Shown here: positions 34,183 to 42,092 of the stretch, piece by piece
Layout of the letters: the number at the start of each line of letters is the position of its first letter
Numbering within the stretch: the first letter of the stretch is position 1
The notes under the pieces: generated by a model
Told to the model about the DNA's origin: nothing
Database searches by the model: none
The model's input: only the letters and a program-made list of their open reading frames with translations
Translations under genes and position numbers: made by a program
Assembly (NCBI GenBank): GCA_035533215.1
Contig: DATLUG010000040.1
Span: 1-51,956, forward strand
Reading direction: 5' to 3'
Length of the DNA: 51,956 nucleotides
Source of the DNA: DAHUZL01 sp035533215
GTDB taxonomy: Bacteria; Chloroflexota; Dormibacteria; Aeolococcales; Bog-877

Positions 34183-34832
34183 CGCCGGCTGCCCAGGGCG
34201 GTGGCGGCTCCGCGCAGGGCCCGGAGCTCGGCCCAGGTGTTGCAGTTGCGGAAGGAGAGCCCGTCCGGGTCGAGCGCCGCCCACTCCGACGCCGCGATCG
34301 GGGCCACCCGGAGGGAAGCGAGCGCGCGGCGGAGCGTCCGCTCGCCGCCCTCGAGCGCCCCCGCCAGGAGCGGGCCGGCGCTGGCGCGGTACACCGCGAA
34401 GAGCGGCTCCGGTCGGCCCCCGCGCCACGGGACCACGGCGTCCACCGCGGGGTCGTGCCAGGCCCGGCGGAGAAGGTGGCGTCCGAGGATCGGGCTGGGG
34501 CTCGGCATGTCGCAGGCCACGACGAGGACCAGGGAGGTCGCCGCCCGGGTGAGCCCCTGGACCAGCCCGGCCAGCGGGCCCAGCCCGGAGGCCGGGTCGG
34601 CGACCGCGGGGCAGGGAAGCCCACAGCTCGAGGGCCCGGCGACGAGGCACCGGGACGCCAGCGGGCTGAGGGCGCGATAGGGGAGATCGATCAGTCGCCC
34701 ACCCGCGGTCCGGAAGGACGCCTTGTCGCGCCCGGCGCGGCGGCTGGCCCCGCCGGCGAGGATCAGGAGGGTCACCTCCCTCGGCCCCGGCGCTCGCCCG
34801 GCCGGGGCCCTCGCGGCGGAGGGCGGCTGCAT
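34179..34832 (-). CDS. mobA: molybdenum cofactor guanylyltransferase MobA
   Basis: A 217-residue nucleotidyltransferase that joins GMP to molybdopterin. The GTP-binding opening reads LILAGGASRRAGRDKASF, a slight variant of LAGGxSxRMGxDK with Ala in place of Met. LVLVVACDMPSPSP supplies the metal-binding Asp, and SFRNCNTWAEL closes the domain as in MobA. A GTG at 34835 or an internal GTG at 34775 are alternative starts. It follows fdhD by six bases and overlaps the DUF6457-like gene by four, so all three form one operon that probably serves a bis-MGD enzyme such as formate dehydrogenase encoded elsewhere. Confidence 0.9.
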   Translation of the reverse strand: MQPPSAARAPAGRAPGPREVTLLILAGGASRRAGRDKASFRTAGGRLIDLPYRALSPLASRCLVAGPSSCGLPCPAVADPASGLGPLAGLVQGLTRAATSLVLVVACDMPSPSPILGRHLLRRAWHDPAVDAVVPWRGGRPEPLFAVYRASAGPLLAGALEGGERTLRRALASLRVAPIAASEWAALDPDGLSFRNCNTWAELRALRGAATALGSRR

Positions 34833-34838
34833 CACGAC

Positions 34839-35807
34839 TCAGGCCGGCCCCGGGCCCGGGACCACCCGGAACGGGTGGGTGTACACGTTGCAGCGATCGT
34901 CGCGGAGGAAGCCCACCAAGGTCGCCCCCAGCCGGTCCGATGCCCGCACCGCCAGCGAGGTCGGCGCCGAGACCGCGGCGATGAGAGGGATCCCGGCGGC
35001 GGTCGCCTTCTGGACGATCTCGAACCCCGCCCGGCCGCTGACCAGGAGGAGGAAGCGCTCCAGCGGCAGCTGGTCACGCATCAGGGCCCCCCCGACTAGC
35101 TTGTCGACGGCGTTGTGCCGACCCACGTCCTCGCACACCGCCGCGAGGTCGCCACCGCCGGTCACCAGGGCGGCCGCGTGCAGTCCTCCGGTGCTGGCGA
35201 AGACCGCCTGCCGCGAGCGCAGGCGAGCCGGCAGGGTGTGGAGGAGGCCGATCGGCCAGGTGTCCCGGCCCCGGACCGGCCGCTGGGTGCGCTCCAGCGC
35301 GTCGAGGGTGGTGGCGCCGCAGAGCCCGCAGGCGCTGGTCGAGGGGAGTCGCCGCTGCCAGCCGAGAACGCCGCCCGCAAGGGGCCGGCGGAGGCGGACG
35401 TCGACCAGGCCCTCCGTCTCGGGCAGGAGCTCGACGTCGAGGTCCTGCCCGCCCAGCTCGTCCTGACCGCTCGGGCTGAGTCGCACCCCGGCCACGTCGT
35501 TCCGGCCCCGGACGACGCCCTCGGCATGGAGGAGCCCGAGCACCAGTTCGAGGTCGGATCCCGGCGTGCGCATCACCACCGCCAGCGGGGCGCCGTCGAC
35601 GGCCACCTGCAGCGGCTCCTCGGCCGCCACCCAGTCGCGGTCGGCGCGGACCTCGCCCGCCGCCCAGCGCCCGACCGCCACCGGGCTGGTCCCGGAGCGC
35701 CCGGCCGCCTCCCGCTCCGCTCTGACCGGGCCCGGCGCCGCCACCGTCCGCCCGGCCGCCCGGCCCTGCTCGGGGGGGAGGCTCAGGGCGTCGGGGTGGG
35801 CCGGCAT
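34839..35807 (-). CDS. fdhD: FdhD sulfur-carrier protein for formate dehydrogenase
   Basis: A 322-residue FdhD. It passes sulfur from IscS to the molybdenum cofactor of formate dehydrogenase. The key CxxC is present as SACGLCGATT (C160, C163), and other landmarks are FASTGGLHAAAL, CEDVGRHNAVDKLVG, SGRAGFEIVQKA and SAPTSLAV. The ATG at 35807 is preferred because a TACGAT -10 box lies nine bases before it. The first ~40 residues are a variable extension. It leads the fdhD-mobA operon. Confidence 0.95.
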   Translation of the reverse strand: MPAHPDALSLPPEQGRAAGRTVAAPGPVRAEREAAGRSGTSPVAVGRWAAGEVRADRDWVAAEEPLQVAVDGAPLAVVMRTPGSDLELVLGLLHAEGVVRGRNDVAGVRLSPSGQDELGGQDLDVELLPETEGLVDVRLRRPLAGGVLGWQRRLPSTSACGLCGATTLDALERTQRPVRGRDTWPIGLLHTLPARLRSRQAVFASTGGLHAAALVTGGGDLAAVCEDVGRHNAVDKLVGGALMRDQLPLERFLLLVSGRAGFEIVQKATAAGIPLIAAVSAPTSLAVRASDRLGATLVGFLRDDRCNVYTHPFRVVPGPGPA

Positions 35808-35816
35808 CGCCGATCG

Positions 35817-35822
35817 ATCGTA
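35817..35822 (-). promoter_or_regulatory. -10 box TACGAT before fdhD
   Basis: On the minus strand TACGAT ends nine bases before the fdhD ATG, suggesting a leaderless or nearly leaderless transcript for fdhD-mobA. Confidence 0.4.
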
Positions 35823-35889
35823 CGCGGAGTCGGGGCCCCGCCCGCCCCGCCGGTGCGGACCCATGGCCCGCCCCGGCGGTGGGCCGAGA

Positions 35890-36849
35890 TCAGCCCGGAG
35901 CCGGCTCGCTCCGGAGGAGGGCCAGGTCGCCGTCGGGGAAGTGCAGTCGCGGCACCGCTCCGTCGGGGTCCTCCCGGGCCGTCACCCGGGCCTCCAGGAT
36001 CAACCGAAGGTCGTCGCCGACCCCGGCCGCCGCCGGCATGTTCGGGTTCCCGGCGCGCACCCAGCGCTCGGCCACCGCCGCCGAGCCCGCCTCCTCGAGG
36101 CGGCGGTGGCCGACCGAGGTGTAGTAGGAGCCGGTCGAGGGGTCCAGCGGAATGCCGGGATCGCCCTGCCGTGCGCGCTCGATCACCTCGGGCACGGCGG
36201 CGGCGGCGAGGGCGGTCAGGCGGCGGCTGAGGGTGCCGTTGGTGTCGTCGGGACGGATCGGCGCGCGCCCCTGCCAGAGGGCCGGGCCGAGGTCGATCTC
36301 GCGGGCGATCCGCTGGAAGGTGATCCCGGTCTCCTGGTCGCCGTTCACGAGCGCCCAGTAGACCGGCTCCGGGCCCCGGTACGCCGGCAGCAGCGACGGG
36401 TGGACGTTGAGCCATCCGAGCTGGCCGAGCCCGAGCGCCGGGCGGTGGAGGATCTGGTTGAAGCTGGCGACGAGGAAGAGGTCCGCCTCCAGACTCCGGA
36501 GCCGGTCGATCGCCGTGGGGCTGTTGATGCGGCCGAGACGCAGGAGGGGCACCGACAGGTGGTCGGCGACCTGGGAGAGGGCATTGTCACCGGCGACGAC
36601 GGGATGGGCACCGGGGCTGGTGACGAGACCGACCACGTCGACCGGGGCCGTCAGCAGCGCCAGCAGGATGCCCAGGCTGTAGTCGGAGGGAAAGCCGGTG
36701 AACACCACCCGGGGGGCCCCCGCAGGCAGGGGAGTGGGAAGGCCGCTGGGCGCCTCCGCCAGGACCAGGTCCGGGACCATCCGGAAGCTGGTCTGGCGCC
36801 ACAGGCCCTCCGCCACCCGGTTCAGCCACGCGCTGCGCGCCGGGGCCAT
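35890..36849 (-). CDS. formyltransferase-fold protein (Fmt/GART-like)
   Basis: A 319-residue protein with a formyltransferase domain at about residues 47-220. The catalytic Asn-His-Asp set is present: N131 (ASFNQIL), H150 (NVHPSLLPAYRGPEP) and D186 (EIDLGPAL). Formyl-tetrahydrofolate is the usual donor. It is not a clear methionyl-tRNA formyltransferase: it has a ~45-residue N-terminal extension and a different C-terminal region of ~100 residues. A shorter start at the Met of MVPDLVLAE (residue 24) is possible. It is followed after 82 bases by fdhD on the same strand, which may hint at a link to formate or one-carbon metabolism. The acceptor is unknown. Confidence 0.78.
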   Translation of the reverse strand: MAPARSAWLNRVAEGLWRQTSFRMVPDLVLAEAPSGLPTPLPAGAPRVVFTGFPSDYSLGILLALLTAPVDVVGLVTSPGAHPVVAGDNALSQVADHLSVPLLRLGRINSPTAIDRLRSLEADLFLVASFNQILHRPALGLGQLGWLNVHPSLLPAYRGPEPVYWALVNGDQETGITFQRIAREIDLGPALWQGRAPIRPDDTNGTLSRRLTALAAAAVPEVIERARQGDPGIPLDPSTGSYYTSVGHRRLEEAGSAAVAERWVRAGNPNMPAAAGVGDDLRLILEARVTAREDPDGAVPRLHFPDGDLALLRSEPAPG

Positions 36850-37027
36850 GGTCGTGACCGGCTCGGAGGAACGAATGGCGGGACACCTCGCTGGACGGGG
36901 CGGTGCGCCGCGCCGGCGCCCAGGACCGCTCTGCCTGCCATCCTAAGCGCGCCGCCGCGGTGGGCGGGGTCTGGGCCGACCGACCCGATGCCAGCCGGGG
37001 CTGCACTCGTGGCGTGCGCCGGGCTGG

Positions 37028-37033
37028 TAGGCT
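37028..37033 (+). promoter_or_regulatory. -10 box TAGGCT before the MutY-like gene
   Basis: TAGGCT ends eight bases before the GTG at 37042. The identical hexamer at 15758 has a nearly identical distance to its gene start. Confidence 0.45.
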
Positions 37034-37041
37034 CCGGGCCG

Positions 37042-37830
37042 GTGGCGTGCACCGAGCGGGCCGGGGCGGTGGGGGCGGTGTCACGCCGGCCGGTGAGGCT
37101 GGTCGCCCAGCTGCCGGCGCACCGTCGGCGTCGGATCGTGGCCCTGGTGCTGGCCTGGTACCGGGTGCATCAGCGCACCCTCCCCTGGCGGCGGACGAAG
37201 GACCCGTGGGCGGTGCTGGTCTCGGAGATCCTCCTCCACCAGACCCAGGTGGCTCGAGCGGTCCCGGTCTACCAGGGGTTCATCGAGCGATGGCCCGATC
37301 CGCCCAGCTGTGCGGCTGCGCCCCTGGCCGAGATCAAGGCGCTGACCGATCCCCTCGGCTACCATGCCCGCGGCGGCTGGCTGCACGGGATCGCGGCCGC
37401 CGTGAGCGAGCGACCTCCGCCTCACCTCCCGGTCACGGCACCGGAGCTGAGACGGTTCCGGGGGATCGGCCGCTACACGGCGGCCGCAGTCGCCAGCATC
37501 GCCTTCGGCGCCCCCGAGCCGCTCGTCGACACCAATGTGGTGCGCCTGTTCGAGCGGCTCTTCCGGCTGCCCCCTGATCGGCGTCGGGCCGGCTCCCCGC
37601 GGCTGTGGGCGGTGGCAGAGCGGCTGGTGCCGCGGACGGCTGCCGGCGACTTCAACCAGGGACTGATGGAGCTGGGGGCGCTGATCTGCCGACCCCGGGC
37701 ACCCCGCTGCGGCGTGTGTCCGCTGGAGCCGGTCTGCGCCAGCCGCCACCGTCGGCTGACGACGGTTCGCTTCCGGGAGGGATCGGCGCGGCCCCGGGCG
37801 GCGCCCGACCGGGGACGGCAGGCAGAATAG
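37042..37830 (+). CDS. MutY-like HhH-GPD DNA glycosylase with [4Fe-4S] cluster
   Basis: A 262-residue enzyme. The catalytic Glu is in SEILLHQTQV (E62; MutY usually has QQ where this reads HQ), the helix-hairpin-helix and catalytic Asp are in LRRFRGIGRYTAAAV and LVDTNVVRLF (D163), and the cluster ligands follow the C-x6-C-x2-C-x5-C rule (C216, C223, C226, C232). The C-terminal NUDIX-like domain that lets MutY see 8-oxoguanine is missing, so this is a short form that may act on A:G or T:G mispairs. The GTG at 37042 is favoured by the TAGGCT box; an ATG at 36988 and a GTG at 37078 are alternatives. Confidence 0.87.
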   Translation: MACTERAGAVGAVSRRPVRLVAQLPAHRRRRIVALVLAWYRVHQRTLPWRRTKDPWAVLVSEILLHQTQVARAVPVYQGFIERWPDPPSCAAAPLAEIKALTDPLGYHARGGWLHGIAAAVSERPPPHLPVTAPELRRFRGIGRYTAAAVASIAFGAPEPLVDTNVVRLFERLFRLPPDRRRAGSPRLWAVAERLVPRTAAGDFNQGLMELGALICRPRAPRCGVCPLEPVCASRHRRLTTVRFREGSARPRAAPDRGRQAE

Positions 37831-37887
37831 CGAGGCGTGTCGGGCCCCCGCCCGCCGCGCGCCCCGGAGAGGCCCTGGAGGTGCGAC

Positions 37888-38985
37888 ATGACCCACCGTG
37901 TGACCCTCATCCCCGGCGACGGGGTCGGACCGGAGGTCTCGAAGGCCGCCCGGCGCGTCCTCGACGCCACCGGGGTCGGCTTCGAGTGGGAGGTGGTCGA
38001 GGCCGGCGAGGGGGTGATGGCGGAGTTCGGCACTCCCATGCCTGAGCATCTCCTGGCCTCGATCCGGCGCAACCGGGTGGCCATCAAGGGCCCCATCACG
38101 ACCCCCCTCGGCACCGGGATCCGCAGCGTCAACGTCGCCCTGCGCCGGGAGCTCGACCTCTACGCGCTGGTGCGCCCGTGCAAGTGGTACCCCGGCGTCC
38201 GGTCCCCCTACCGCGACGTGGACCTGGTCCTGGTCCGCGAGAACACCGAGGACCTCTATGCCGGGATCGAGTTCGAGGAGGGCACGACGGGATGCGGTGA
38301 GGTGATCGACTTCCTCAACGACCGCCAGGATCGCCGCATCCGTCCCGACTCGGCGATCTCGATCCGGCCGATCTCGCGCTTCGGCACCGAGCGCGTGGTT
38401 CGCTTCGCCTTCGAGTACGCGCGCCGCTATGGCCGGCGAAAGGTGACCTCGGTGCACAAGGCCAACATCCTCAAGTTCGGCGACGGCCTCTGGCTCGACA
38501 TCTCCCGTCAGGTGGCGAAGGACTACCCGGACATCGAGTTCGACGACCGCATCGTCGACAACATGTGCATGCAGCTGGTGCAGAAGCCCGAGCTCTACGA
38601 CGTGCTGGTGCTGCCCAACCTCTTCGGGGACATCGTCAGCGACCTCGCCGCTGGGCTGGTGGGCGGCCTGGGGCTCGCCCCCGGGGCCAACATCGGCACC
38701 GACTGCGCCCTCTTCGAGGCGACCCACGGCAGCGCCCCCAAGTATGCCGGGCTGAACAAGACCAACCCGATGGCGATGATGTTCTCGGGCATGCTGATGC
38801 TTCGCCACCTCGGCGAGGCCGCCGCCGCCGACCGGCTGGAGGCGGCCCTGGCGGCGGTGATCGCAGAGGGACGCCAGGTCACGTACGACCTGAAGGCCGA
38901 TCGCGACGACCCCACCGCGGTGGGGACCGCGCAGGTGGCCGACGCCGTGATCGAGCGGCTGGAGACGATGACGGCCACCGTCTGA
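37888..38985 (+). CDS. isocitrate/isopropylmalate-type dehydrogenase, probably NAD-dependent isocitrate dehydrogenase
   Basis: A 365-residue beta-decarboxylating dehydrogenase. Landmarks are LIPGDGVGPEV, LVRENTEDLYAGIE (substrate-binding loop), TSVHKANILKFGDG, the metal-binding LPNLFGDIVSDL and the nucleotide-loop region FEATHGSAPKYAG. VRENTEDLYAG is more typical of isocitrate or homoisocitrate dehydrogenase than of LeuB, and the length fits the mitochondrial IDH3-type subgroup. It would turn isocitrate to 2-oxoglutarate in the citric acid cycle. The ATG at 37888 has a strong ribosome site, GGAGGTG, five bases upstream. No other cycle gene is adjacent. LeuB-like activity cannot be fully excluded. 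Confidence 0.88.
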   Translation: MTHRVTLIPGDGVGPEVSKAARRVLDATGVGFEWEVVEAGEGVMAEFGTPMPEHLLASIRRNRVAIKGPITTPLGTGIRSVNVALRRELDLYALVRPCKWYPGVRSPYRDVDLVLVRENTEDLYAGIEFEEGTTGCGEVIDFLNDRQDRRIRPDSAISIRPISRFGTERVVRFAFEYARRYGRRKVTSVHKANILKFGDGLWLDISRQVAKDYPDIEFDDRIVDNMCMQLVQKPELYDVLVLPNLFGDIVSDLAAGLVGGLGLAPGANIGTDCALFEATHGSAPKYAGLNKTNPMAMMFSGMLMLRHLGEAAAADRLEAALAAVIAEGRQVTYDLKADRDDPTAVGTAQVADAVIERLETMTATV

Positions 38986-39000
38986 GCCGGTGAGCCCGGC

Positions 39001-39020
39001 GGCTCGGGAGCTCCCGAGCC
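39001..39020. terminator. perfect 20-base palindrome after the dehydrogenase gene
   Basis: GGCTCGGGAGCTCCCGAGCC is fully self-complementary and lies 15 bases past the stop codon. As RNA it folds into an 8-bp stem with a 4-base loop. No T-run follows, so it is a possible intrinsic terminator of the GC-rich type or a protein-binding site. Confidence 0.45.
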
Positions 39021-39146
39021 CTCCGTGGTGGGGGACGAGCCGACCGGTCTGCCCCGGCGATCCCACCGCCGGGTGTCCCCGGCGAGGGTCCCGGCAGATT
39101 CGCAAAGGGGGTGTTCGATCATGGGTCCGGGGTGGCAGACTGGGTC

Positions 39147-42017
39147 ATGATCATGGCAGTGGCGGTCCCACCCGCGCCTTCCCCGGGGATGGCGCCCCTC
39201 GAGGAGCTCCGGAGGGCGTGGCTCGACGCAGCGCGCGAGCAGGAGCCGCATCTGCCCGGGCTGACCGGGCGCGTGCAGCGTGAGCTCACCGCCCTGGGTG
39301 CGACCCGCAGCGGCGAGGCCGACCTGATGGCGGCGGTGCAGCTGTTCGCCGCCATGCTCCGCGACGCCGGACGCCCCGGAGAGGCGCGCTCACTGGCTCG
39401 TCGGATGGGCAAGGCGGTCTTCGAGTTCCTCCTGCTGGAGTCCGTCGCCAGCGAGCAGGAGGCTCAGCGGTCTCCCCACGATGATGACGTGCCGGCAGCG
39501 GGGAAGGCCGACGGCTCCGCCGATGATGCGGCGGATGCCGCCATCGAGGTCGGCCCAAAGATGGAGCTGGAGGCGGTCGGCCCCGCCGCCGCGGGAGCGT
39601 CAGGAGCCCTGCCCGCCGTCGTGTCGGCCGGCGCCCCAGGGCCCCGGCCGTCGATCGAGGTGGCCGCCGACCGACACCAGGACCCGGCGGATGACGGCAG
39701 CCCGGCTCCCCGTCCCGTCGTCCCGCTTCCGCGTCCGCTCCATGGCCCTTCCGCCAACCGCTACTCGCTGTTCGGCACGGAGCTCCGGCGGCCGGCTGTG
39801 CCCCCGCCCCCGTCCGCCCGTGGCGGCGAGGCGGCAGGCACGGGCCGTGGCGCGGGCCAGCTGCGCGGCGAGTCCACCGACCGGCTCGCCGGCGACCGCC
39901 AGGGAGCTCCTGCCCCAGCCTCACCGGGATCGGGCGGCGAAGGGGCCCGGACGCCGACGCCCGCGTCCACACCGTGGCCGCCCCCGGCGGAGGCGGTGGA
40001 GAGCGTCCTGCAGCAAACGGCAGCGGCCAACGAGGCCGAGGCGGAGCCGGCTGGGACGCCCGCGCTCGAGCTGGGTGCGGAGGCTGCGCCGGAGCCGGCC
40101 GCTGTCGCCGGGCCGGTGAGCGAGCCGTCGGCCATCGTCGCTCGTCACGGCGTCGCGGAGCCGGTGCGCGAGCCGGTGACGGCGCCGCCGGCCGTCGCTG
40201 ACCCGGACCCGGTGGGGGAGACCCGGCCGCCCGCTGCCGCCGGCGCTGAGGCGGCCTTCGCGAACAGTCCGCTGACGGTCCCCGTCCCTCCCGGCGTCGC
40301 GGACCCGGGGCGGGCGGTCGAGCCGACCGCTGCCGCCGGCGCTGAGGCGCCTCTGGCGGACGGGCCACTGGCCGTCCCCGTCCCTTCCGGCGCGACGGAG
40401 CCGGTGCTCTTTGCGGAGACTGAGGCCTCGACGTTCACGTCGGGTGTCCCGGCGCGGGGGCGTCCGACCGAGGCGCCGGCTGCTGCCGGCGCCGAGCCTC
40501 CTGGCCTTGCGGAGCGGCCCCGGATCGTGGAGCCGCTGGGTGTCATCGGTCCTGACGACATCGAGCCGGTGGCTCTGCCGGTGGCGGGGGGGTGGGCTGC
40601 GAACCCGGCACCCGGAGGATTCCCCGCCGCGGGGCCGGCCCGCCGACCGGAGGCGTCGGTGCCTGCTCCGCCGCCGGGACTCGGCTCCCCGTTCGCCGGC
40701 GGGCCGGTGCCCTCCAGCGGAGCCGCCCCTGCCGCTGGACCCGCGCCCGCCGCTGGGGTGAACCGACCAGCCGCCCCATCGCCAGGATCTCCGGCGGACG
40801 CTGCCGGGCGGCTGGTCCCGCTGCGCGGAGCCGGGCCGGCCAATCCGACGAGACCGCAGGCACCTGCCGGTCCACCGACCGGAGCCTTCCCGACCGCCAC
40901 GCAGGTAATCCCGAGCCCTCCTCCGGGTGGGTCGGCCGCCAGGCCCGCCACCGCCGACCCGGCGCGATTCCTGCCCCCGGGAGCGCCCCTGCCACCTGGT
41001 GGCACCACGAAGGCGCCCGCTCCGGCCCCGCCCCCCCCTGCCAAGGGACGTCAACCGGAACCGGCGCAGCCGATGGCGTCCCCATACCTCCCGGTCAGCC
41101 GTGCGCCGGGCTCGGGGCCGGCTGGCGCCGCCGGCCGGCCAAGCTCGCCGCTCGTTCGCGAGATGGCGCCGGCCGTACCGGCCCGGTTGCCCACGGAGGC
41201 GGGGCGCTCGGAGACATCGAAGGCGGGGCAACCGAGTTCGCCACCGCCGCCGACAGAGACGGTGGGCAGCGGACCGACGGCCGTCCCTCGACCCAAGGTG
41301 CAGCGGGCCGATGGGGCGGTCACCTCCGCCCCCGCTGCGGTTGGCAGCGGGGGTGCGAGGGAAGGCAAGGCCCCCCCGTCCGCGGACGCAGGCCCAGGCG
41401 GCTGGGGCGTTCGCATCTCGCCGCGCGTCCAGCAGGTGCGGGAGCGGCGCATCGCTGGCCGCCGGGCCGATGTCCCGACGATCCTCGCCCAGACCCGAAG
41501 CGCGGCCGCCCAGGACCTCGAGGCCGCGCTCGGACGTGGCAAGGGGCGCAAGGCCGCCCGCGCGGTGCGCTCCCTCCCGATCCCGGACCCGGCCGAGGTG
41601 CGCCGGGTGGTGGACGGCCTCTTCGACAGCCGTCGTCCTTGGGACGCCGCCGCGCTGGTCGGGCGGCTCGCGGCGGAGGCCCCATCCGCGGCGGTCGGCG
41701 AGGCTGCGTGCGCGCTCGGGGAGCGCTGCCGCGATGGGCGCGAGGCGGACGCAGCCCGGATGGCCTTCCTCGGCGCCGTCCTGGCCGACCCGCCGTGCGA
41801 GCGGGGATGCTGGCAGCTCGCCGCGCTCGCCTTCGCCCGCAAGGATCCCGAGGACTCCGCCCGCTGGCTGGAGTTCGTCGCCCGGCTCATGCGCGCGCGG
41901 GTGGCGGACCAGGATGCGCTCGCCGTCTACCGCCAGATCGCTGCGCTCACCCCGAGCCGGAAGGACATCCAGGCCCTGGTGCGCGCGAGCACCCTCAACG
42001 GATCGCTGCCGGACTGA
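39147..42017 (+). CDS. large Ala/Pro/Gly-rich protein with conserved-looking ends, unknown function
   Basis: A 956-residue protein with three zones. Residues ~1-110 form an ordered helical domain (LEELRRAWLDAAREQEPHL, LFAAMLRDAGRPGEARSLARR). Residues ~111-750 are low complexity, mostly Ala, Pro, Gly, Val and Glu with repeated GPA/EPV-type words, probably disordered. Residues ~752-956 are again ordered and basic, with helical repeats reminiscent of TPR-like folds (VRISPRVQQVRERRIAGRR, DAAALVGRLAAEAPSAAVG, DQDALAVYRQIAALTPSRKD). No signal peptide or membrane segment. Start choice is weak: GTG 39111 and ATG 39153 are alternatives. It lies just before the mrfAB repair operon but has its own transcription unit. 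Function unknown. Confidence 0.7.
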   Translation: MIMAVAVPPAPSPGMAPLEELRRAWLDAAREQEPHLPGLTGRVQRELTALGATRSGEADLMAAVQLFAAMLRDAGRPGEARSLARRMGKAVFEFLLLESVASEQEAQRSPHDDDVPAAGKADGSADDAADAAIEVGPKMELEAVGPAAAGASGALPAVVSAGAPGPRPSIEVAADRHQDPADDGSPAPRPVVPLPRPLHGPSANRYSLFGTELRRPAVPPPPSARGGEAAGTGRGAGQLRGESTDRLAGDRQGAPAPASPGSGGEGARTPTPASTPWPPPAEAVESVLQQTAAANEAEAEPAGTPALELGAEAAPEPAAVAGPVSEPSAIVARHGVAEPVREPVTAPPAVADPDPVGETRPPAAAGAEAAFANSPLTVPVPPGVADPGRAVEPTAAAGAEAPLADGPLAVPVPSGATEPVLFAETEASTFTSGVPARGRPTEAPAAAGAEPPGLAERPRIVEPLGVIGPDDIEPVALPVAGGWAANPAPGGFPAAGPARRPEASVPAPPPGLGSPFAGGPVPSSGAAPAAGPAPAAGVNRPAAPSPGSPADAAGRLVPLRGAGPANPTRPQAPAGPPTGAFPTATQVIPSPPPGGSAARPATADPARFLPPGAPLPPGGTTKAPAPAPPPPAKGRQPEPAQPMASPYLPVSRAPGSGPAGAAGRPSSPLVREMAPAVPARLPTEAGRSETSKAGQPSSPPPPTETVGSGPTAVPRPKVQRADGAVTSAPAAVGSGGAREGKAPPSADAGPGGWGVRISPRVQQVRERRIAGRRADVPTILAQTRSAAAQDLEAALGRGKGRKAARAVRSLPIPDPAEVRRVVDGLFDSRRPWDAAALVGRLAAEAPSAAVGEAACALGERCRDGREADAARMAFLGAVLADPPCERGCWQLAALAFARKDPEDSARWLEFVARLMRARVADQDALAVYRQIAALTPSRKDIQALVRASTLNGSLPD

Positions 42018-42054
42018 ACGGCGCCTCGGCGGCTGCGACGGGGGAGCCCGTGGC

Positions 42055-42083
42055 TTGCGCGACGAACATCCGTTTGGTACATT
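42055..42083 (+). promoter_or_regulatory. mrfAB promoter
   Basis: TTGCGC (42055-42060), a 17-base spacer, then TACATT (42078-42083). Transcription would start around 42090, placing the ATG at 42093 at or very near the 5' end of the mRNA. The spacer holds a LexA-like box. Confidence 0.6.
42063..42076. promoter_or_regulatory. LexA/SOS-like box
   Basis: CGAACATCCGTTTG matches the Gram-positive LexA site CGAAC-N4-GTTCG with one mismatch. It fills the spacer between the -35 and -10 boxes, where a bound repressor would block RNA polymerase. This predicts DNA-damage induction of mrfAB. Confidence 0.6.
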
Positions 42084-42092
42084 TGTATGGTC

